From: Dipylidium caninum
Lineage: Eukaryota; Platyhelminthes; Cestoda; Cyclophyllidea; Dipylidiidae
Length of the DNA: 64,000 bases
Direction: 5' to 3'
NCBI GenBank assembly: GCA_017562135.1
Contig: QEYB01000692.1
Span: 1 to 64,000, forward strand
The translations under genes were made by a program, and so were the position numbers. This document shows, one piece after another, positions 56,225 to 64,000 of the stretch; the stretch's first letter is position 1, and each line of letters begins with the position of its first letter. The notes under the pieces are model-generated. The model saw nothing but the letters and a program-made list of their open reading frames with translations, was not told the origin of the DNA and made no database searches.

Positions 56225-57385
56225 CAACAACGCGGATTGCAGATGCGACTGGGCGCATTATCTTCTTGACCTTCTGAGGAATGCATAGGTATGCTTTATA
56301 AACTCAGCGCGCCACAATACTGATTCTGTGCGAGGCCGTAAAGTAATAACCATAACAGAACACAACTTTTCTTGTGTCTACAGGTCCCATTTCGAATTCT
56401 TTTCCACTCTCCTTTTACAGTGACTACTCGTCCTCTTTACCTTCGCCAACTCGGACTAAACTGCTCGACGCATATCCTCCCATAATTGGCTGTTGCTCCA
56501 CTGCCGGAAACGTCGTTACCGCGAGCATTCGGTGAGAGTGGCAACCGTGGCAGGGACACAAAGCCTTCCACCACAAGATCTCCGTCCTCTCGTGATTGGC
56601 TTCCTTGGAACTGTCCACAGCGTATCACATAGCCTCACGTGCGATCATTTGGTAGGTACAGCTACCAGTGCATGTGAAAGCCGTGTCCAGTCAATTTCTC
56701 ACTCTTGCCTCTGCGCTCCTTTGCTCTGAAGGCCATCTGAGTGCTGAAGACTCCGTCTTAGGGTCGAACTCAGCCAACTTTTGCTCTTCTCCCTCTTACC
56801 CGTCGGTGTTCGTGCAGCCTTTTGCACCTCCATGTAACGACGCAGCCTCATATTGCCGTGGAGGACGGATGAGAGGCAAGTAATTGGGGACCGGGCACCT
56901 GTGACCCGAGTTGACAAACACGGAGGGCAGTTTGTGTCAGTCCAAAACTCCAAAGGTCTTCGGTAACGTGTGAAAGCCAAGAACTGCCTGAAATTGGCGG
57001 AAGAACATAGGGGCGAAGGGAGGCTTGCGGGCGCCTCAGGTGCGGCGCCGAGGAGGAAGCACTGCCCACTCGGGGGTTATTACGTTCTACCCGATCGTGG
57101 AACGTCCTCGACGAGTGAGCTTTGGGAACTCTCGTCCAGAATATATGTAGTCTGGACAAAGATGGACGCACATTCGAGCGTGAATAGCCTTGTCTACGCG
57201 CGCGAAAGAGAAGAGAAAGGAGGAGGGAGACAGAGTTCGGTGCGAATCGCCTCACATGAGAGTTCAAGAGGTCATAAAACCTTCGATAATAAACCGCATC
57301 AACGAAGCTCAATCAAGACCTTCGAAACGACTTTCAACTCAAACTAACAAGATGAGATTGGCTGTGCGGCGTGGAGAAGTGTAGC
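56225..57385. other. no firm gene
   Basis: A 154-codon minus-strand frame (56848-57312) is arginine/serine-rich and overlaps a 125-codon plus frame (56970-57347). This pattern is better explained by base composition than by a gene. Confidence 0.3.
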
Positions 57386-57388
57386 TGA

Positions 57389-57426
57389 GGCGGAGGCGGA
57401 GGCGGAGGCGGAGGCGGAGACGGAGA
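57389..57426. repeat. (GGCGGA)n short tandem repeat
   Basis: About six perfect six-base units, then imperfect ones. Confidence 0.9.
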
Positions 57427-57529
57427 GGATGGACGAGATGGACTTTGATGTAATGTCTTCCTCACCTTGACACACCCATATCGCGACCCTCTCGTCACCA
57501 ACCTCACCCTTTTACCGGCCAGTGTCCAC

Positions 57530-57859
57530 TCATCGCAGTCCTGACTCTGTTCTACCCTCCCAGCCCAGCCTATTGGATAGGAAAAAGGGTTTCGACTCGT
57601 TGCATCTTCTAAATGATGAGGGGATATTTTCCCCCACCTTCTCCTTGAGCTGGAGGAGGGAGCAATGAGGCTTGCGCTTCTCCACGGTCCTTAAAGTGAC
57701 CAACGCAACTTCTTTACGTAATTCATCTCCGCTAAGAAACATCGCAGGCAGATATTTCACTTTCCAAAAGCAACATATTAACGTTTGGGTCTGCACTAAA
57801 ACAAGACAGGATCTGCAATTTAAAGGTGTGACTCGTAAACTATAGACTGTGCAGTTCAC
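57530..57859 (-). CDS. 109-residue frame, possible exon, unknown
   Basis: After a TTGTTTTAGTGCAG acceptor-like site near 57795 the minus strand reads TQTLICCFWKVKYLPAMFLS, then GDELRKEVALVTLRTVEKRK and LLQLKEKVGENI. The GAGAAGGTGGGG near 57637 could be a donor. The text is protein-like, but no family was recognised. Confidence 0.28.
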   Translation of the reverse strand: MNCTVYSLRVTPLNCRSCLVLVQTQTLICCFWKVKYLPAMFLSGDELRKEVALVTLRTVEKRKPHCSLLQLKEKVGENIPSSFRRCNESKPFFLSNRLGWEGRTESGLR

Positions 57860-57864
57860 TCACA

Positions 57865-59735
57865 TTGCAAAAACTCCGACAAGAAGCGGACTGAGAATTT
57901 CACACATACGACAGTGTGGGCGATCAGTTTCGGCACATTGGAAGCTGGGACATCTACCAAGACGGCCGTATACCTTGAGTGAAGAAGCAGGCGAGCGATG
58001 GGATTTCGAATGTGATGGTCCATGAAAGACGAGAAAATCGCTGTCTTCCAACTTGTCCCACATTCCATGCACCTACACAGTCCTGAAGGTGGTTTAGGTG
58101 AATGACCATGGTTATGCAACCTCCGTCTTCGTCTTCATCCACTACGTCGTTGTTCGCATCAGCATGCGCTGCGCATGCTCCTGTTGTCGACTGTGTCGGT
58201 CCTCGTTTGGAGATGTGTGCCCGAGAAGATCTGCGAAACGACTAAGCGGAGGAAGGAGAGTCAGAAGTGGGCGGTTTGAAGAGATACGATGCCAATTCGA
58301 AGTAGCCAGCTCCGCCTCGGCTTCAGCCGCCATCCCAATCCACTCCCCATAGTCAGCTACTTCAGCAATCCTGAAGCTTCACGAACAACCACTCACCACG
58401 GCAAGATGAAGCACATAAACAGATGTACTTTGTGTAATTTTGTTTGTGTGCGTACAGGCGCACGTAAACATGGGTGGCGAGATGCTAGAACGGGGGAATG
58501 CTGCGCAAAGATCGAAAAAACATATATCCAATGCAGATGTTGGGGAGGGTTCGAGAGCGAGATAGCGCAGGAGAAAAAGTAGGTGCACATCCGAGAGCGC
58601 TGCTCTCAGGCCGGTGCATGTGGCATCGCCATGCAGCACCCCAAATTACTATTTTTGAGATGACAGTCCCGTGTCGTCAAAAGCGCTAGATGGAGTAGGA
58701 CTAAAGGACTATTACCAGCGCAGGGTGTCACGTGAAAGCATATGACTGAGATCACAGGGCACCTGTGGCCATTTCACGCCTCGTCAGTCAAAGTAAGGGT
58801 GATCAAAAGCCATGAGAGGCAAAGGCAAAAGTAGTCTTCAACTCAGACGGATTTTGGGTTCAGTGCGGGCCGAAAGTCGGTTGGAGAGTCGTCTGGCAAA
58901 AGCTGCTGACCTGGGAGCGATTGCAATGCGATTGATCGGCTTAGAGTTAGGAAGATGCAGCTAATCTCGATTTGCCTTCAACTATGAAGATGAAAAAGCA
59001 CAGCTGATACGGTCAGCATTGATAAATTCGGTTGTCGGGTGTTGCATTTGCCCTCTTCACATTTGCCGTAAAGCCACATTCAATTTCCCAATCCTCAGAC
59101 CAGGAAGTCGGCAATTATTTCTCCGTGAGGAGTAAATAGCTTAAAGTTTGGCAGCCACCTGGAGTTTGCTCCGTGTTGGTGAACTTAGCAAACAAGCTTT
59201 AACTACACTCTTAAGCCTGAAGAAAGGTAATTTTTAAGTGGTTCTCTCGAACAAAGCAAGTTAAAATCAGTTCTGGGCTTTTAGTTAAATAATTTAAAAG
59301 GGAGTGTTTAGCTCCCGGTGATATTGTCGGCAGCCCCTGAGAAGAGAGAAATCGCGTCTATCTCCTAGCCAACAACTCCGCACCCTACCCTACCCTACCC
59401 ACCCCATCTCTTCTCTTCCAGACACGCACCTGCAGGCGAGTAACTAACTTCGCCTACTTCAAAGAGGCGTGGTATATACTCCCCGAATCCTACTTTTGCA
59501 CTATTTCTTCAGCCGCCTTCGATATATTCACCCTTTTAAGAACCCCCGGTATCGAAGAGTTTCGTGGACGTGTTTTTTCTTATCCGATATCACGCTCCTA
59601 CTTGTTCATTAGATATTCGTGACTATCCAATCGTGATTGCCATGAAACGATTGTAATCCGACTACCAAACTATTCCTCTGCCCCGTTTCCAGCCACGTGC
59701 AACCTGTGTGTATTATCCGAGGCGAGACAATGAAA
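57865..59735. other. no gene seen
   Basis: Short frames on both strands near 58098-58640. From 58700 to 59735 there is no frame of note. CCCTA units occur at 59392-59410. Confidence 0.4.
59392..59410. repeat. short CCCTA run
   Basis: Three to four CCCTA units followed by CCCACCCC. Too short and too isolated to be telomeric. Confidence 0.7.
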
Positions 59736-59744
59736 TCTTGCATT

Positions 59745-60370
59745 ACCCTCTGACATATGACCTCGAAAAGTCGGCTTAGTACGCCACTCTTTCTTTCTAG
59801 CATTCGCCGAAACGACTACTCGGTTGCGTCATTTGCATTGGTATGTCAGAGAGCTGCAAGCAGGAAGACATCGTGCCTGTCGGTTTCGGCTTACCTGACC
59901 ATTAAAAATGGAACCTCGGCCGCACAAAGTTTGAGGCTTCACTCCCCGTGTTCGTTAGTTCAGTAGACGAAGAAATTCATACTATCTGCTACCATTTCTC
60001 GCCTTTTTGTAAGGCGGCAACCGATAGCCTTAAATTTCTCTCCCTCTCTCACATCCACCTCTAAGAAACAACACGTCACTCCACTCATCGCCTCGCACCT
60101 TCATGGCCACAGACAAGGCTGTTTGGCATACCCACATGAAATCGTAAAGACTTCCAGTTGCAAAGCAAATCTAGTTGGTTGACTGGAAAAAGGCCGACCG
60201 GAGGAGCGCGGAACAGCTTAGTTAGTAGAGAAGAGATCAATCTTCGGCGAATGCGACTTGTTCCCTGGCCGTCATCCTCCTCTCTCCTATCCCCACCCCA
60301 TCAAGGTGCCTAGCCTTCATTCCACACATCCCACACCACATTCGGCGTCCCCCACCTGCGTCTGGCCAAT
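59745..60370 (-). repeat. M family repeat, copy M2
   Basis: Inverted relative to M1. The frame seen in M1 is interrupted here. Confidence 0.75.
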
Positions 60371-60374
60371 CTCT

Positions 60375-61285
60375 CAAATCCATTTTCGACTATTTGTTGC
60401 CTAAATATGTAGAGTCCGGATTCGTTAGGGAGTAAACAGGTTATATTGGGGAAGAAGGCCATCCGAGTCATTCTACGTTGAACTGAAATGTGATGGTGAA
60501 TTGGACAAATGCAAAGGCGAGTGCTGGTGTTGCTGTTCTCATTGTTCCTCTTCTCTACTCAGAGCGAGTGTTGTTGTGGTGCAGCAGGAGGAGAAAGACG
60601 AAGTGGTTCAGATGAGACCGGCAATAATGTTTCTATTAATGAACAACAGTTCCTTTTTTGTCCGTGTCATCGCAAATAGACATATGGAAAAGGGAAGAGA
60701 AGAAGGACGGTAAAGAAGTGGGATGGGAAATGCTCCACGTCTTCTGAAAATCCTCTCCACAGCGTGAGTGATCCTTTTGCGGAAGCGACGCCGTCCAGCC
60801 TACATCAACACGTCCCGACTCACCTCACCCTCGTCGGTGCCGTGAAGTCTACATCCCTGAAACACTGACGAGTCCTCCTCTGCTTCGCCTCTTGTTCCAT
60901 AGGCTCCAGCAGCTGCAACACTCTTCTTTCCACTCTGTGCACTGCCACGTCATCTGCGCCTCTGTCTCCCTAACAGGCGAGCCACATAGAACGACGCCCC
61001 ACGTATTGTGAGATATGGAAGGAGTAAAGGGGAGAGTTCTTCCACCTGCTCCGTTCTCTCCTATTGTTAGTTGCATGCAGGCAACCGACTCTACCTGCTT
61101 ACCGATGGTCGTACAATTCCACATGGGTGGCCGTAGCTGGGCAGTGTTCAGCCCTCCACGTCAACCGGAGTAGTCCACATCGCTCGTCCAATCAGCCCTT
61201 CCAAATATGAGCGCGTCTGAGACGACTTGTTGGTCTGCAGTGAGAGGCCTTCTCAGCCTCATCAAATCTTCCACTTACCCTTCAA
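60375..61285. other. no firm gene
   Basis: The frame 60501-60713 (plus) has a cysteine-rich start (CKGECWCCCSHCSSS) and 60849-61124 (minus) is open for 91 codons. Neither is recognised, and no promoter is seen. Confidence 0.3.
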
Positions 61286-61876
61286 CTCAGCAGTGCAGTC
61301 AATGGGTGTGCAGTGGCATTGCCCAAATACATTGACACATGCGGCGATGAATGCAACTAACTGTCCAACTTCTATTGACGTCTCACCACTCTCCTGTACA
61401 TTCTTCTTCTTAGACCCTGCAGTTTCTTTTCATCTGACCTCTCTCTTCCAGTAGGGATTCCTTCTATATGATCCACTTCCACCCCTTCACCATCTTCACT
61501 CAGCAGTTCTTTTCTCCACCGATAATTTCTCTTGCCGCCTCATAGTGTGTAGGTGCTCTGAGAAGACAAGTCAGAGGGGTGCGTGCAATTCTGTCGTGAT
61601 TAAGAGGCGTCAAATTGAATTGCTTTGGGGTACAAATGGTCTGAGAACTATGCTGATTGCCACTCAGGCAGTGAGCAGTGAGCGGAGTTTCAATCTAGAA
61701 ATTGTCAGCCGTGAATAGAACTCGTTCATTAAAATCCAGTCATGGCCGGCTAGTGAGCTCGTAGGTTGACTGGAATACTCGGAAACATGACTGGACCTCA
61801 CTCTCTGCACTCTCAAATGACTGCGCGTCGGAACATCTTCAGCTAGAGTCAGTGGATGCTGATCTACGCTTGGGGG

Positions 61877-61907
61877 TATTTAAGGCTACCTCACGGAGCT
61901 TCTCTCA
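61877..61907 (+). promoter_or_regulatory. core promoter of E6
   Basis: TATTTAAG at 61877-61884 and the A of TCTCTCAGATAC at 61907, exactly 30 bases apart. Coding-like sequence starts 25 bases after the initiator. Confidence 0.6.
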
Positions 61908-61931
61908 GATACGATTAGGCCGACGCTGCGG

Positions 61932-62141
61932 GTGGTAATCGCAACCGCGTCTTTTCTTGCTGCACTCAATACTCAGAGGCGCAGAAATGTCATCTATCGA
62001 GGAATCGTGGAAGAATTTATTTCGCCAACTTGCCATTGTTCGTGTGGCTGTTTAGAACAGCCAGAGGAGATTAAGCCATCAGTTTCTACTCTTTGCTCCA
62101 ACTGTTACTGCCTCGAGCGGCAATGGAAATTTCGTTTGTAG
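61932..62141 (+). CDS. E6 small cysteine-rich protein, unknown function
   Basis: Beginning 25 bases after the E6 initiator, an uninterrupted 69-codon frame reads VVIATASFLAALNTQ (signal-peptide-like but led by GTG GTA rather than ATG), then a basic NVIYRGIVEEF segment. A cysteine cluster CHCSCGCLEQPEEIK follows, then SVSTLCSNCYCLERQWKF, and the frame stops at 62141. The E2 and E7 frames align in the last 30 residues. Seven cysteines in such a short product suggest a disulphide-bonded secreted peptide or a metal-binding one; this is an inference. The missing ATG may mean a decayed start or an untranslated relic. Confidence 0.35.
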   Translation: MVIATASFLAALNTQRRRNVIYRGIVEEFISPTCHCSCGCLEQPEEIKPSVSTLCSNCYCLERQWKFRL

Positions 62142-63299
62142 AGAACCACTGCCGGCAAGAAATGCCGTCAGAGACTTCTTCTACACGGAGGACGTGATGT
62201 ATAACACGTAGCAACGAAGTCGCCGGCAAATCGCAAGATAGTGGAAAGCGGACTCGATTAGGGGGGAAATGGTTGAGGTGATTATACTTCATTTCCGGGC
62301 AACACCATCAAACTTTCCAACTTTCTGCAGATTATATGGCTTCCTTCATTCCTGCAATCTGTACCTAGGAGTTGTTGCACATGGACCGTGCCCCATTGCA
62401 CTGCTAACCATTCGAGAGGAAGCTCAAGTGCCGGCTTCACCAAAGGCGGAATCCACCTCCTTTCCCTCTAACAGTCCCCTCGAACCAGTGACTTCAACTT
62501 TCAACGCAGTATCACATCAACCACGCCTTGATGTCTCCACGTTTTCGTCTTGCCGTACAAGAACAACGCCGTCCTCCTAACTGTCCGTCAGGAGTGTTGA
62601 GTGGACCAGGAAGTCCGCTGTGGAGGAAGGTCGCAAGTGGATGGAGTCGTGAAGGTGTGCACAGAAATCACCTACTCCACTGTCTAACGGCGAGGTCAGA
62701 GAGGTGGAGTAGCAAAGTAATCGTGTCGAAGCCTATTCTTTTTTCGCAACCTCGTTTACCTCGCCAGAACCATAGAGCGCATGGTGATCAAAGTGAAATT
62801 GGGTCTCAGTGAAGTGTGGCGTCTGTTTGAAACCAATTCTTGGTGAAGGTGGTTTACCTCTCAGACTTTGGCGAGGCAAATGAAAATGTCAGCTTGCTCT
62901 GCGCACTCGACGTGGACGTTCCATGTCTCTTCAAAAGTAACTCTTTGAGGCCAAGTTGTTTCTTTTACAAGTGGATGCCGATGGTGTCTTCCATGAGCGA
63001 TCCAAATACAAACATTCCGAGTATGACGAGGCAAACGAGGGTGACGACGAGTCTTTGCAAAACCAACGGTTCTGTCGACCAAGTGGATCAATTCGTAGGC
63101 TTTGCTGAGAAAATTGGAGGAATGCGGCGCAAACCTCGTGCATGCAGGAGGCGAGGGACAATGGAGGCAGTGTGGAGAGGATCGTCCTCGCCCCCGTGCG
63201 GCATGACGAATTCGCGGCGGCATGAAAGGGGGGCTCGTAAGAAACAGTGTGAAAAGTAAGGCTTTCACTGCCACGAGTTCTACCTCACGTCTCTTGCAC

Positions 63300-63660
63300 A
63301 CAGAAAGTCAGCGACGATATTTCTTCCCGGTTGTGTCCCTCACCTAAGCTTTGTCATCGCGATGTCTCCATCCGAAAAGAAATCGCCACCGCTGCTTCAA
63401 AACCAGTGAGGGTGCAGTGGAGACCGTCCAACTCTTCCCCCCGGGCTGCTCCACATTGTCGCACAAACAATGCAAATAGATGACGTGGCTTCTCCCACCA
63501 AGTGCAGCGCCTATTTGGTCACCTTTCCTCGACTTCAGATCGAGCCTTCTGAACGATGAGGCACATGGGAGTGCGGGGAAAGCAGAGCAGTCGTCATATC
63601 CCAGTTGTCCAGTCGCCTCTAAGCTCACTGGTCAACTGTGAGTTGCTGTCATCTGATGAG
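63300..63660 (-). repeat. E family repeat, copy E7 (only minus-strand copy)
   Basis: Read on the minus strand it shows CACAGTTGACCAGTGAGC, AGGCGCTGCA, GCAGCGGTGGCGATTTC and AAGCTTAGGTGAGGG.CACAACCGGGAAG in the E order. It faces E6. The TATA position reads TTCAGAAGGCT, so the promoter is lost. Confidence 0.65.
63344..63628 (-). CDS. E7 frame, homologous to E6 and E2 frames, unknown
   Basis: Open for 94 codons. The part IGAALGGRSHVIYLHCLCDN, VEQPGGKSWTVSTAP and LKQRWRFLF aligns with E6 (NVIY.., HCSC, LEQPEEIKPSVST, LERQWKF). Only three of the E6 cysteines are kept. No functional promoter remains, so a relic is likely. Confidence 0.3.
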   Translation of the reverse strand: MSLEATGQLGYDDCSAFPALPCASSFRRLDLKSRKGDQIGAALGGRSHVIYLHCLCDNVEQPGGKSWTVSTAPSLVLKQRWRFLFGWRHRDDKA

Positions 63661-64000
63661 ATTTATTGAAGGGACACGTCTTCTTCATTGGAACTCTCTG
63701 TGTATTTCGGAGACCATTTACTCTCCAATTCCAATTCGATTCAAAAGTTCTGCGTTTCGCGGACACCTGATGCGCCTTCTCTGCGCACTCCACTTATCTT
63801 GGGGTGACGCGTGAGGTCTTTTGTGCAGAAAATAGCTGCTGATGGAAGCCGAGGAAGATGTAGACATGGACGTTAGAGAAGGCAGATCTCTCATAGCAGA
63901 CGGATCAGAGAAAAGGCGAATATCGAGTCAGTAAAGAAGCAGGTGTACGGGAGAGTGGTGAGGAGTGAGTAGACAAAGAAAAACCAAATGTGGTTACACT

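Larger units (their letters stand above)
61290..62960 (+). repeat. E family repeat, copy E6, with flank shared with E4
   Basis: Contains all E landmarks: CACCACTCTCCTGTACATT, AATGGTCTGAGA, AGTTTCAATCT, the promoter and TTGCTCCAACTGTTACTGCC. Its downstream part (62740-62890) matches 43610-43800 behind E4; a further match at 63900-63985 corresponds to 44525-44600. Confidence 0.75.

Noticed and set aside
59392..59410. CCCTA run as a telomere or interstitial telomere
   Set aside because: Only three to four units with no further array.
62840..63301. 139-codon plus and 146-codon minus frames
   Set aside because: They overlap each other, sit partly in the E4/E6 flank where the E4 copy has a different frame, and show no recognisable domain.

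Overview
The window looks like nuclear DNA of a eukaryote, probably an animal. No frame exceeds 228 codons, neither strand shows operon-like packing, and no bacterial, viral or organelle gene is recognisable. Spacer DNA carries short tandem repeats, polypyrimidine tracts, TATA/initiator-type promoters and GTAAGT-type splice donors. A parasitic flatworm (tapeworm-like) would fit one small secreted-helix gene relic near 25.3 kb, but that is a guess. No rRNA, tRNA or CRISPR array was found by eye, and no transposase or reverse transcriptase was recognised.

The main content is duplication. Most of the window can be paired with another part of itself at ages from near-identical to very diverged, in both orientations. 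The families I could trace are: E (seven copies, six + and one -, with a shared core promoter and a shared short reading frame); the A/B inverted repeat (28.1-30.4 kb against 46.8-49.8 kb, near-identical) with diverged relatives C (21.6-22.7 kb) and G (53.0-53.7 kb); D (33.8 and 46.0 kb, inverted); F (10.1, 12.1 and 19.0 kb); H (14.3, 14.7, 24.4 and 25.4 kb); J (27.7, 50.3 and 52.3 kb); K (4.9, 37.1 and 52.7-54.2 kb); L (49.5 and 51.4 kb); M (5.9 and 59.7 kb, inverted); and R (39.1 and 41.5 kb).

Layout: 0-0.9 kb nothing firm; 0.9-3.0 E1; 3.0-6.5 weak frames, a small acyl-cysteine peptide frame, K3 and M1; 6.5-10.1 no gene seen; 10.1-13.5 F1/F2 in tandem; 14.3-14.9 two H copies; 15-18.9 little; 19.0-19.4 F3; 19.6-21.5 E2; 21.6-22.7 C; 24.4-26.1 H tandem with the small secreted-peptide relic; 27.7 J1; 28.1-30.4 arm A; 32.5-32.9 a compact promoter plus an 85-residue gene; 33.8-34.4 D1; 35-36.6 short coding-like frames; 37.1-38.6 K1, with the longest frame of the window; 39.1-43.2 two tandem R+E units (E3, E4); 45.3 an acidic exon; 46.0-49.8 D2 and arm B; 50.3-54.2 J2, L2, J3, K2 and G; 54.2-54.6 E5; 55-59.7 weak frames; 59.7-60.4 M2; 61.3-64.0 E6 and E7.

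The best candidates for something undescribed are family E and the 32.5 kb gene. In five E copies a TATTTAAG-like box sits about 30 bases before a CTCA initiator and is followed by a short cysteine-containing frame that can be followed between copies. The 32.5 kb gene has CCAAT and TATA boxes in front of an 85-residue protein I do not recognise. Similarities were judged by eye without alignment software, so repeat edges are good to some tens of bases.
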